Below, one piece after another: positions 10,375 to 20,500 of a DNA stretch of 64,000 nt. The DNA is from Prostheceraeus crozeri. Lineage: Eukaryota > Platyhelminthes > Polycladida > Euryleptidae. Made by a program: the position numbers and the translations under genes. Where the stretch lies: positions 310,001 through 374,000 of the forward strand of contig CAJQUW010003622.1 of assembly GCA_907163375.1 (NCBI GenBank). The letters are read 5' to 3'. A model generated the notes under the pieces. That model did not search any database, was not told the origin of the DNA, and saw only the letters and a list, made by a program, of their open reading frames with translations. Numbering within the stretch: position 1 is the first letter of the stretch; every line of letters begins with the position of its first letter.

Positions 10375-11381
10375 TCAAAATCTCGATAATAATCAGCTTC
10401 CAGCAGTCTCTCTGAGATAAGATGATGTTGCCGGATGCCGAAATACATCTTTCGGACGAATCGCTGACCGATGGAATGCTATGATAGCCTGCAGCTTAGT
10501 AATTGGAGCAACATCAAGATACGCAGTTGGCCTATTCACTGCTAGATTCCAAAATTATGATGTCGCGGGAATTTTTTCACGGCATAAAATTATTTATCGT
10601 GAACTTGCATTATTATGTTGCATTATCTATGTGTAATTCCCGCAACTTTCTCCAAATTTTTCTCAACATCAAGAAATGCACCGGTTATTTGATGGTCTAG
10701 CCATGATTTTAAGAAGTTTTCATTATCATGCCACAGAAATTTAAAGTTTGAAGTGTATAAATAGACAATTAGAATTGAATGATGTCCTCCTAGTTGGATT
10801 AATTATACGGTATGCTTGAAAGATTTTTCTTTCCTATTCTTCCATTTCTTTCCTGTTTGCTTTGACCACGATTGCAGATAAAATGAATTAAATTGAGATT
10901 GTACAGTAAAATATCAATTTCATCGAAATTCACACATCTCAGTGCACCGGCCCGGTGCATGCAAAAGAACCGGTGAAGCGGTGCACTGCGCACAGTCCTA
11001 GGACAAGCACATGGCTTCGAAATGCGGTGTCACAGGACTATCCTAAATATCCTCCTCACCCAGTTAGTGAAAGGAATGAAGAAGTTGCAAGTCGAACAAG
11101 TCGACCACTCAACAGAAATTTCATACCATTGAAAATGGTAATTCTCAAGGAGACATCTGCAATGGCTCGGACACGTTATTAGAAAAAATTCAGATGATCT
11201 CACAAAAATCTCAATGTTCGGATTTACGGAAGGAAACAGGGCAAGAGGAAGACCGTGTGATACATGGTTGAATCTCCTTCTCAAAGAAGCGAAGATGACC
11301 ATACAAATGGCAAGGAGTAAGGCCAGTGATCGATCTCAGTGGAGAAAAGTGATCTTTGATTTCGACATTCTAACTTTGTGA

Positions 11382-11924
11382 TCTCAGAGAATTGTTCACT
11401 TCATACTACTACTACCATATTCGCTGTTTGGATGTGTATTTCACGGGTTTCGGTCTATGACGCTCGATGCATCTTCACATTGATGCTACGGGTCAAATAT
11501 CAAAAAACATATTAATTAACATAGATCTATCACCAACTATTCGCTGAAACCATGATTTGTATGTACATGTATTAGGGTGAGTTTTAATAGTTTAAAATTA
11601 ATAGTGCAAAAAATAAAGTTTTATATTCCATACCTATTCAAGAGCGATTCTATCGAATTTCCACGCGGAATTTTACATCGATCTGAAATTCTGTAATCAA
11701 CATATATGATGAAATCAAAGAAAGTAAACGCAAACTTTATTCCAGTGGCGCACTCCTTTATCCACGAAAAACATATCCACTCTTCGCGGCATCTACTCAC
11801 TTTTGGACATCAGGATGATGGTGTTGAAAATCACTGTCTTAAAATGCTGTGTTATAAATCACAGCGTTCATGCCATTGAGCATGTATTCCGTTTATCAAA
11901 GATTCTACAGCGTTGTGATGCCTT
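11382..11924. other. No gene seen
   Basis: AT-rich sequence downstream of the LINE stop. No ends or frames recognised. Confidence 0.5.
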
Positions 11925-12028
11925 CATTCCGGATGCCCTCTCTGCCGCCTTCTAATGACACTTTTGGAGCTCGACCTCTCGACCAAAAAATTGCTAGGCC
12001 AAGCACTTAATTACTGTGCCACGGAGAC
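11925..12028 (-). mobile_element. tRNA-derived SINE head
   Basis: Read on the minus strand, CGTGGCACAGTAATTAAGTG resembles a polymerase III A box (TGGCNNAGTNG type). About 30 bases further, GAGGTCGAGCTCC resembles a B box (GGTTCGANTCC type). The order, spacing and following bases (GTGTCA, then GGCGGCAGAGAGGG and ATCCGG) align with the SINE at 32558-32748. The copy loses similarity after about 11925, so only the 5' part remains or can be recognised. Confidence 0.6.
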
Positions 12029-13484
12029 CAGGCATAAAGACCTATAGTATTAGATGGCAAAATACAAAATCGCCTTCCGTGTCCCGATACAATCCCCGAT
12101 AATACCGTGTCGGACATACAAGAACCTTCACAACTGTCTTCAGGTACCCCAAAAAAATAAGCAACGATATAAAAATGAACAGAAAATATCCTTTTCAAAC
12201 AGTGGATGTCATTTGATATGATCGGAAAGTCCCCTATAATGTCGGTAGCAAAACTTAATGTTTGGGTTTGCGCAAGCGTCTTCGAGGTCCGTCGGACATA
12301 TCAAGCGCATGATCATGATGTCATATACCGCTTGTCTCTCAAATCTTCAGTGAAGTGGATGGCATGATACTACTGAAACTTAGTGATCACTGGAAATTAT
12401 TGATGACATTTTCCATCCACTGAATCATTTGTTGCCGCCTTTAATACAGCATTCATGAAAATTTCGTCTTCCTGTGTCTCGCCTTTCAATCAACGACCGC
12501 ATTTTCATCATCAACATGACAGAACTGTTTAACTCCGGCTTCGTGTTGTGATTATTTTGATTAATTTTTCCTTGTTGAATTAGCTTAAATGTCTTTTTGA
12601 TATGATTTGTACAACTGCATATTTTTGCTCGGTGCCCCACGATTCCCAGTATCTGTGATTTCTTTGAAAATATACGATATTAATATTATCATTATTTTCA
12701 ACTTCATTTCTGCTGAGGGACACTTTTGGTGCATAGGCTCGCTCTCTTCCCTTGAAAATGAAGCATTAAAGGCTTCAAGTTTACTATGTCAGAAAGTGTT
12801 AGAAAATGTCACACTACGATTTTCAACTACGATATACAGTGTATCATCACGCTAAAATATATGTAGGGCTATCTTTACTCGAGGTTTTCGCAAGAGACTT
12901 CTTCTCTTTGATATGTCTTACAAGGAGAAGCAATAATATTTCCCGCTAATTCGAATTCCTATCTGCATCGTTTTTGCAGGAATTCGATTCTGTACATGCA
13001 GAATGAGTAGTGACTTAACAGTGCAGATTTTTTAAGACAGCTAGTTCTTGAGCTCAGTCAGCGAAATCGCCTTAAACCGGCTAGCCTCTATAATTGTACA
13101 AATTCAAAGTAATACACCTCAAGAAAAAGCAATGAAGACCATTGATCTGATAGTTTCAAGCCAGCTACTGGCAGCTATCTGTCAAATAATCCTAATCTGG
13201 TTTTCAGGTAGCATAGAATATCGGATGCTCTGAAAGTCGGTATTTTTGTTTGCTTTCCTTCCTGCAGGTATAATTAGACTTCAAAAGATGTGTATGTCAG
13301 GATGAAATGAAGCAAAGTAAAATGAATTTGAAGAGAATGATCTTCAAGTGTGGTATGCTTTACCACATGGAATTGCATTGAAATCAGTCATGATTGAATT
13401 GCCACGATTATTTTGAGAAACTAAACCGAGAGCTTTCAAGGACTTCATAGCAGTGTTTGTTTTAATTCAGAAATTTTGAGGCTA
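12029..13484. other. No gene seen
   Basis: AT-rich sequence with short unassignable frames. A 61-residue frame at 13048-13233 has no family features. Confidence 0.5.
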
Positions 13485-14315
13485 TTTGTTTAGCTCATGT
13501 ATTCTGCTTTTCAGAACAGGCGCTTTCTCACGGATAAAAGGAAATTGCCAATTGATGATTTTCAAATTTTCAGGTTTAGCCTCTTTTTCAACTCCAAACT
13601 GATTGTCAACTTTCGCTTTAACTTTGTCTATGGTATGTTCATCATACCCATTATCAATAAAAATTGTCTTGATTTTCAAGCAAGAATTTTGATAAATCTC
13701 AGAATTTGACGAAATGCGCCTAGCACGATAAAACAGCGAACGCATAGCAGCCAATTTGTACTGTATTGGAGCGTGAGAACAACTAGGAGTATAAACCTCA
13801 GTATTTGTCTCCTTTTGATACCATGAAGTAACAAACTGACTATCTTCACGTTTGATCATGATATCAAGGAAACAAATACCTCTGTCTTTCTCATCTTCCA
13901 TGGTAAATTTGATGTCATTATCCAACGTGTTTATAAATTCAAAGAACTCTTTGGCATCAGCAGGAGTCTTGAATATAGCGAAACAATCGTCAACATATCT
14001 TTTATAAAAGACAAACTTGTTTCCAGAAAACTTTTCAAATTTGGATTCTACAAAACTCATGGCAAAAGATGCCATGGTAGGGCCTAAATTTGAACCCATA
14101 GACATGCCGTCAATTTGTCTGTAAAGTTGGTTATTAAAAGAAAACATTACATCTTTGCAAGCTAAGTTAAGCAGCTCCCGCATTGTGTGCTTGGAGACTG
14201 GAAGCTCATTTTCAGCTATGTTAGAGATGATGTAATCAATAGTACGGTCGACAGGAATGCAGGTGAACAGAGCAGAGACATCATAGCTGCACATGTAATG
14301 TTTCCATGTTTCCAT
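13482..14315 (-). pseudogene. Penelope-like reverse transcriptase fragment
   Basis: The 277-residue open frame contains reverse transcriptase core motifs in order: SYDVSALFTCIPVDRTID (motif A, catalytic D) at about residues 10-27, QIDGMSMGSNLGPTMASF (motif B region) at about 67-84, YKRYVDDCF (motif C with YVDD) at about 104-112, and GICFLDIMIK (motif D region) at about 146-155. The GxSMG-x-NLGP form and the FLD segment are typical of Penelope-like enzymes. The frame starts inside seam sequence, just before motif A, so the N-terminal part is absent. It ends at the left edge of the inverted repeat, so the endonuclease is absent too. It cannot act alone. Confidence 0.8.
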
Positions 14316-14755
14316 GTTTCCAAGCTTCCATGTTTACCATGGAAGATGAGAAAGACAGAGGTATTTGTTTCCTTGATATCATGATCAAACGTGAAGATAG
14401 TCAGTTTGTTACTTCATGGTATCAAAAGGAGACAAATACTGAGGTTTTTACTCCTAGTTGTTCTCACGCTCCAATACAGTACAAATTGGCTGCTATGCGT
14501 TCGCTGTTTTATCGCGCTAGGCGCATTTCGTCAAATTCTGAGATTTATCAAAATTCTTGCTTGAAAATCAAGACAATTTTTATTGATAATGGGTATGATG
14601 AACATACCATAGACAAAGTTAAAGCGAAAGTTGACAATCAGTTTGGAGTTGAAAAAGAGGCTAAACCTGAAAATTTGAAAATCATCAATTGGCAATTTCC
14701 TTTTATCCGTGAGAAAGCGCCTGTTCTGAAAAGCAGAATACATGAGCTAAACAAA
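13485..14755. repeat. 423-bp inverted repeat within Penelope element 1
   Basis: Arms 13485-13907 and 14333-14755 are reverse complements without visible length differences (paired coordinates sum to 28,240), separated by 425 bp. The encoded proteins differ at a single residue. The arms begin at TTTACCATGG and end at GAGCTAAACAAAT. The near identity means that the two halves were probably made in one insertion event. Confidence 0.85.
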
Positions 14756-15124
14756 TTGTTACCAAGCAATGTAAAAATCAGAGCGGTCTTTCAAACGTTG
14801 AAGACCAGCATGTTCTTTAGAAATAAAGATATTATTCCCTCCGACTTGAAATCAAAATGTACGTATTCGTACACCTGTGGACAATGTGAATATGTCTATA
14901 TCGGGGAGACTTCTAGACATTTTATTACTCGGATCTCAGAGCACATGAAGGGGTACCCAGTACCCACTGAAATATCAGTTCATCCACACGCACTAGAGAG
15001 AAAGAAGTTTAAAGTCATTGCGTGCACCAACAATCACAAGATTCTCGAATCGATTCTGATTAAAAACAATAATAATTTGCTGAACAATAGAGACTTTTCC
15101 TTTCCACTTCTGCTAAATGTATAG
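14306..15124 (+). pseudogene. Penelope-like reverse transcriptase end plus GIY-YIG endonuclease
   Basis: The 272-residue frame begins in seam sequence (MFPCFQASMF) and from TMEDEKDRGICFLD onward repeats the minus-strand protein almost exactly (F replaces Y at one site). It then runs past the inverted repeat into a connector and a GIY-YIG nuclease at about residues 180-240: YSYTCGQCEYVYIGETS, then R and the ISEH segment. The preceding C-x2-C is usual in endonuclease-bearing Penelope-like elements. It ends in an asparagine-rich tail with a natural stop. The polymerase motifs A-C are not on this strand, so the protein is partial. Confidence 0.8.
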
Positions 15125-15268
15125 CTATGTCATTGGATTCAAACTACGTCATTTCATGTCTGTCCTTTTTCTGTTTCATCTGTACATTGCCATCTGACGC
15201 CATTTTAACAGAGTTCATTTCATTTCATCTCATATAAAAATGATTTTACCTTGTTTTACATCAATCCA

Positions 15269-15306
15269 TTGACAAAGGAGACTGTAGCGCTCTGAAACGC
15301 GTTTGG
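15269..15306 (+). ncRNA. Possible degenerate hammerhead ribozyme motif in Penelope 3' tail
   Basis: TTGACAAAGGAG is followed by a short loop, CTCT and GAAACGCGT. Penelope-like elements are known to carry hammerhead motifs (CUGANGA, stem II, GAAAC) at their termini. Here the GAAAC half is clear, a weak stem II can form (GAG with CTC), but the CUGANGA half is degenerate. Penelope element 2 has the same layout (TTGACA, stem, GAAACGCGTC). Probably a relic or a non-canonical version. Confidence 0.35.
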
Positions 15307-15368
15307 ATAAAAGCAAATTATCAAAAGATTGCTTTTTTTTCTTTGAAATATATATATATATATATATA

Positions 15369-16641
15369 CTGTGTGTCCCATAATTTATATAGTAGAGACT
15401 CGCGGTTTTTTGTAAACTGAAGCCGAAACTGGGGGTTTTTATATGGTATACTGCTTTATTATGCTTGGGTCTTCCTCCGATTACTATACATAGTATTATA
15501 TAACCTTTAATTATCGTCTCATATTGCTTGAAGTACACTATTTCTTACGTTCTTAAGACATCAAGACATCTGTTCGCAACAAGCAAACCCAGAACGAGGA
15601 TCCGCCAGTTGTAGATCGATCACTCATCAAACTTGAGTTCCTAAGACTAGTGTTCAACGGATCTTACGGAACAGATTGAACCTCTATCCATATCGCATTC
15701 AGACCAAACCAGATGCTCTCCGACTATGACAAAGAAAGGCGGGTTATCTTCGCAAGATTCCTGCTCTCCGATGCTGTAGATCTTGAGTCGATCCTATGGA
15801 CTGATGAGTCCTACTTCTCCATCCCCGGCCACGTCAATCGTCATAACTGCATCATTTGGGGCTCGGAGAAACCGCGTGAGGGCATTAATACTGAAAGTGT
15901 GCGTATGGTTCGGTTACACAGCTTAGTTTCGATTGACTCCTTTCTTTTTTCCGGGAACCGTTACAGGCGAGAACTACACCAATATGCTTCGCGACCATAT
16001 GATCCCCCAAATCAGAAGAAGACGCCGCATTAATTCTACAGTTCTCCAACAAGATGAAGCTCCACCCCATTTCTGTGATTGCTAGATCGTATCTTTCTAG
16101 CGTATTTCCTGATGATCGGATCATTGCCAGAGGATATCCTAATCGTTGGCCGGCCCATTCCCCAGATCTAACACCGTTAGACTATTACTTCTGGAGCGTT
16201 AAAAAGGACCGTGTGTATCATTGCTTTACCCCAACAAGTGATTGAAGCAATTGATCCCGATGAGCTGAGAAGATCTGTTCTCCATCTGCCTTCGAGATTA
16301 CAGAAAGTGATTGAGTGTGAAGGAGGACCTATTGAACACTGCCTCTAATCGAACATAGCCTTTCTTTTTGTAGATATTGGATCTTGTTGCATTTGTTATG
16401 TAGCATCTTGTTGTTATAATCTCATCATTCTTGTTATCAACAAAATATAATTGCATACTGCATTTCTTTGTTATTTTTTTGTTTCAGAATTGGGAAATAT
16501 TGTTTAGAGGTATCATACATAAAGCAGTATACCATATAAAACCCCAGTTTCGGCTTCAGTTTACAAAAAACCGCGAGTCTCTACTATATAAATTCAGGAA
16601 ATGGGAGCTAATTTAGAATTTGCGTGACTTATGGGACACAC

Positions 16642-16643
<2 letters not shown>
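15369..16643 (+). mobile_element. DD41D-type IS630/Tc1/mariner transposon, decayed
   Basis: The ends read CTGTGTGTCCCATAA (left) and, inward from the right, CCGTGTGTCCCATAA, each next to TA within a TA microsatellite. Further in, long inverted repeats share TTTATATAGTAGAGACTCGC and continue about 60 more bases. The left repeat lacks about 35 bp that the right has between CCCATAA and TTTATATAG. The interior encodes a broken transposase on the plus strand. The total length is 1,275 bp. Confidence 0.8.
15647..16348 (+). pseudogene. Broken DD41D-type transposase
   Basis: Pieces in order on the plus strand: TSVQRILRNRLNLYPYRIQT (second helix-turn-helix), WTDESYFSIPGHVNRHNC (first catalytic D, with the VN-NC-WG pattern of this group), LQQDEAPPHF (second D, 16053-16055), SPDLTPLDYYFW (third D, 16180-16182), and a C-terminus IECEGGPIEHCL with a stop at 16346-16348. 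The distance between the last two catalytic codons is 127 bases, 42 codons plus one, which fits DD41D spacing with a one-base frameshift. Several frame changes separate the pieces. The N-terminal DNA-binding part is poorly preserved. Confidence 0.7.

Positions 16644-16731
<88 letters not shown>
16644..16731. repeat. TA microsatellite
   Basis: About 88 bases of uninterrupted TA. With the shorter TA run at about 15347-15368 it forms the two halves of one microsatellite split by the DD41D transposon, whose target is TA. Confidence 0.95.
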
Positions 16732-16732
<1 letters not shown>

Positions 16733-16803
16733 GCTATGAGCGGATGAAATAATCATTTACTAAAGCGGAGTCCTATAGTTAGTAATTACGAGTCACTTCA
16801 GAC

Positions 16804-17595
16804 TAGGGCTGTGCGCTAGCCGCACCTGCTAGCACCGGCGCACATGCACCGAAAACTTTGAAAAGCTACACAGAGGCACTTGTTGAAGTGTTGCCGAGAT
16901 GTAATTTGTTTAGCGTTCTTCACTGTTGTGTAATAGTTAAATAAAACTTCAACATTACTCAGACATTACTCGGCTTCAAGCAGTCTCTCTCTGATGTGAC
17001 AGCAAGACCGAATCCTAAAAAATCTTTCGGACCGATTGCTGGCCGCTGGAATGCCATGATATCCAATGTATCAGCTACAGGAGGAGCAACAGCAGGGTGT
17101 CCACCATTCACAATGAGATTCTGAAATTCTGAGGTCACCGGAATTGACATTTCGTGGACTAAAATGATCTGTCATAATCTTATCTTAATTTTCGTCATTT
17201 TTTTACATTTTTCTCAACATCAGAAAATGAAAATAGTTTATTTTATGATATAGCCTGACTATGGATAAGTGGAATATCTTTTTTATATTTCTTGGATAAG
17301 TCTGACTATGTCACCACCGTCCAAGCCCCCAGTATGGGGGAGTAGTAATGTCAAACCATTCATCATAGCCGTGATTTTCAAAAGGTTTAACATTCATTAT
17401 ATAAAAATTCAAAGTTTGAATTGAATTGATAAACACAATTGAAAAAATATTTTTTCTGCCTATATTTTTGTGTCTAAGATAACATAAAATGAATTTGCAA
17501 TAATTGAAGCTATGCAGTAAAATATCAATGTGATCTAAATTCACACATATCGGTGCACCGGTCCGAGAACCGGTGCACCGGTGTACAGCCCCTTA
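16804..17595. mobile_element. hAT-like non-autonomous element, copy 2
   Basis: It begins TAGGGCTGTGCGC and ends with CGGTGTACAGCCCCTTA. The interior aligns with copy 1 in several blocks: GTTGTGTAATAGTTAAATAAAACTTC-like sequence near 16925, CTTTCGGAC and GCTGGCCGCTGGAATGCYATGATA-like sequence near 17030-17060, and the CACACATMTC-GGTGCACCGG right subterminal part near 17540. No 8-bp duplication is evident. A duplicated terminal motif (GTACAGCCCTTA) follows at about 17604-17615, so the right edge is uncertain. It carries a SINE fragment at 17256-17370. No coding capacity is seen. Confidence 0.6.
17256..17370 (+). mobile_element. SINE 3' fragment inside hAT copy 2
   Basis: It contains GTCTGACTATGTCACCACCG, the AGCCCC-AGT block and GGGAGTAGTAATGTCAAACCA, which match the 3' half of the SINE at 32558-32748. 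ATAGCC occurs at both sides (17250-17255 and 17365-17370), and the corresponding place in hAT copy 1 (about 10690-10705) has no such insert. This is a 5'-truncated copy of the family. Confidence 0.65.
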
Positions 17596-20500
17596 CGTGG
17601 TGCGTACAGCCCTTACCCATACTCAATACCCTTACGACATAGTAATAAGGGTGGATTCTGTCTTTTCATGCCATCATTGGTTACTAAATGGATCGGTTCT
17701 TGCAATTTCTAATTTGTAATGCTCATGCATTCCTACGTATTCTTGCTGTACATTTCTGACACCAATATTCTTCTATTAGCAAAACTTTTGGTAGCCTACT
17801 AGAATCTAATTTATAAAAATGGTTAAAATTCAAAATTAATCAACTAAATGTTGGAGTAGACTAGCATCACATGAATCATGGAAGATTCGGAATCTGTTTT
17901 ACATTTCATTTGGTATACCTCAATATCATTAAGTTTCTTTTAACTAACTCGGTATTTTCAGTATATAGAAAACATCGATTTCAGATGAATTTCAATAATC
18001 GGCCACCTTCCACCGATTAATCGGCATTCGATCGGTCATAAAAATCACGAATCGGTACACCCTTGCATCAGCATGCACAATTGTACATGCTCTTCACACG
18101 TACTCATTTGCTTGAAAGACATACCTACTGAAATTGCACATGCATTTTTTGCGTCGATCACTCCATCATGAGCTGATTTTCAAACATGCTCACAAATGCG
18201 CTTATCAGCAGCATGCGAAAGTAGCTTACTATTGAGTTATTCTACTTTTCCAGCAGCAGCTACACAGCCTGCAAGATAGACCCTACTAAATATGTGATTA
18301 TGAGACATAGTAAATTGAATTTTAAGCTGAGAAACGTTCAGTAAGTCTCTAGAGAGGCGGACACATACTTGTACTACAGCTAATGATCAATGTAAGTTAG
18401 TCTACTTTCATGCAAAATCTGAAGCTGGGAGGTTGCCTATCATAAACATAATTGTCCTTCAATTTGCAAAATAAAACAAAACCCTATGAGTGAATTGAAG
18501 AACATATGGGCAAAGAATTTGTCAACTGCTTCCATCATCATCAAATTTTTACTCATGACTGCGAGAATAAAGGTACTTTGAAGAATGCCGATGTACAGAA
18601 TTCCTACATATCGGAATACCTAGCGGACAAAAATTTATTCCAATGGTAGCTTGGATGATATTTACTTCGCTGTGATTTATATTTGAAATTTATTTTTCAA
18701 TTTATGAAAATACACTGCTGTCGCATTCGTTCAACAACTATTTACCAAAAGTCCTTTACACATATTACTAAGATCAAAGGCACTTAGCGATATATTTTCA
18801 TCGTTCAATCTCACCCAGTCATCAGTTTTGGGAATATTCTCCATATAAGATTTTCACCTGCAGAATAATTCCATCATGTCCATGACTAGTTTTGATGTGT
18901 CTCATTAACTTGGTACTTTCAGAATCAGTGACAATCGATGCATGAAAGTGCACATCATCAATAGACTCATTGATATCAATATTATAACAAATAATAGTTT
19001 GTATGTTGATCTGACAGCACCTGTAAGATATGAGTTCCATCTATCATTTAACTCTCATTTCGAATAGAGATAGATAGCTGCAGAATTGAATTCTTGTTAT
19101 CCTCTAGTTCCATATTCATAACATATGTTACAGAATCAATTTAAGGAGATCATATTTTTAAGCGTATAAAGGAAGCATTTTGTTTTGACAACACAATGGA
19201 ATTCTGATGTTTCTCTTAAACATGTGATAGAGGGACTTTCATTCTTTTTATGTGTGCAGATAAACATTCAATAAGGACATTCACTTCAATCTTCATGTTT
19301 ACTAACAAAATAAATCAATGCCAAATAAGCATAAATTGACACAACTTAGTACAAATAATGAAATTGAATAAATGAATGACTGACAAAAACTTATTTCATG
19401 TGTTTATGCACTCATACTCATTGACGGGTGCGCCTACAATTTCTCAATTATCAATTAATCAAATAAATAAATATTGAATTGCACCCTTAGTTGAAAAAAA
19501 GGAACAGACTTGAATAACTGCCATTTCATCCAAAATCAGGAACCATCAGCAAGTAGCTGCTCATAAGTCAATGTTAAGTTGATTCATCTGCATGTCTTTC
19601 GTATTTCCGATCTTCGGACGAAGGGCCGTTATAAATCAATGCATCCTAAAATGAATTATTAATTTCTCGAAACAATTTACAATGTGCGCATTGAAATAAT
19701 ATCAACATCTTGAAACATAATAAATATAAAATCTATGTATAGAAAAATCATTCCATAGATCAGTAAATTTGTTATGATATTTCACGCAAACAATGTCGGA
19801 AACACGGTCATAAGTAAACAACAATAATCTAATCCAAAGTTTGAACTAGTTTTCGATTTAAACAACGATATCATAAGATTGAAGAACAGTAATACGGAAA
19901 TCAAAATTGATACTGCCTAAGTTATAGCAATGAAGTTTCACTTTAGTATTCATTAACTCTGCTGAAGACTAACAATTCTTTACTACACTGTATGAGCTTT
20001 TTAAGATTACTTTAGATGCACAGCTTCCTTAACAAAACAACTGATTACCAACCGCAACAAGTCGAATGGAACAGTTGAACAATTTTTAATTGCATGTTCT
20101 GGGGACGGGCGGTGATCATTTCCGAAATTGTAAATACTACAAGGTAAACACGTAATCTGGAAATATTTCCATAATCGACATCATGAGATAGGCCTACGTG
20201 CATGTTAAGCAAAAGCCACAAAAATTCCACGAATAAAAATCCTCGTTTCACATCATTGGTTAGTACAAATGAGTACTGCTTACTGCATATATAACTCAAT
20301 TAAATGCGAGTGGAATGGAAAGTATTTTGAATTTCAATATCATTGTGACTAAAAACTCAGTCGCGCTCATAAATGTGATAAGCGATGAGATTATTGCCAA
20401 GCATATAACCTTTGGAATAGTCGAACTGAATGAAAGTCACCATTTTTTTCCAAATCATTTTCTCGAGGCTACGTCAAATTAGTTTAGAATCAATACCTCC

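Larger units (their letters stand above)
8160..11000. mobile_element. hAT-like non-autonomous element, copy 1 (carries nested insertions)
   Basis: The left end is TAGGGCTGTGCACCGGTGCA; the right end read inward begins TAGGACTGTGCGC. The flanks are gaacaaac (8152-8159) and ggacaagc (11001-11008), an 8-bp duplication with two A/G differences, the length expected for hAT. The interior (10384-11000) aligns with a second copy at 16804-17595, including the GGTGCACCGG-rich right subterminal part. No transposase is recognisable. Removing the Tc1 insertion leaves about 1.18 kb. It sits inside a LINE and is interrupted by a Tc1 element (8236-9892) and probably another insertion (9944-10374). Confidence 0.7.
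7800..11381 (+). mobile_element. LINE relic split by a hAT-like element
   Basis: The left piece (7800-8159) reads SKVNIKGMESFKCLGQTFD and then, in another frame, INNEGRIYECLVMSAMLCGC followed by EMWPFLEQT. These match the stretch after the polymerase domain of animal LINEs (usually an F-YLG segment, then a K-RIY-LV-S-LLYGCE-W segment). The right piece (11009-11381) continues with WLGHVIRKNSDDLTKISMFG, ARGRPCDTWLNLL and a closing stop at 11379-11381, which is the expected next part of the same protein. The gap is filled by the element at 8160-11000. Several stops and frame changes mark it as long dead. Clade not assigned. Confidence 0.65.
13485..15345 (+). mobile_element. Penelope-like retroelement, head-to-head inverted insertion (element 1)
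   Basis: The right part (14333 onward, plus) carries the end of the reverse transcriptase, a connector, a GIY-YIG endonuclease and a 3' tail ending near a TA microsatellite. The left part (13485-14332, minus) carries reverse transcriptase motifs and the same connector in the opposite direction. The two parts share 423 bp as an almost perfect inverted repeat. This is the structure expected when a retroelement is copied from two primers: the 5' segment is inverted and overlaps the 3' segment. A small run of repeated TTTCCATG units marks the seam at 14300-14332. The 5' end is missing. No target duplication was found. Confidence 0.75.

Noticed and set aside
17649-18064. Complete hAT element between AAGGGTGG and CACCCTT
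   Set aside because: Terminal match is only seven bases and the flanks do not form an 8-bp duplication, so only the right terminus is reported.
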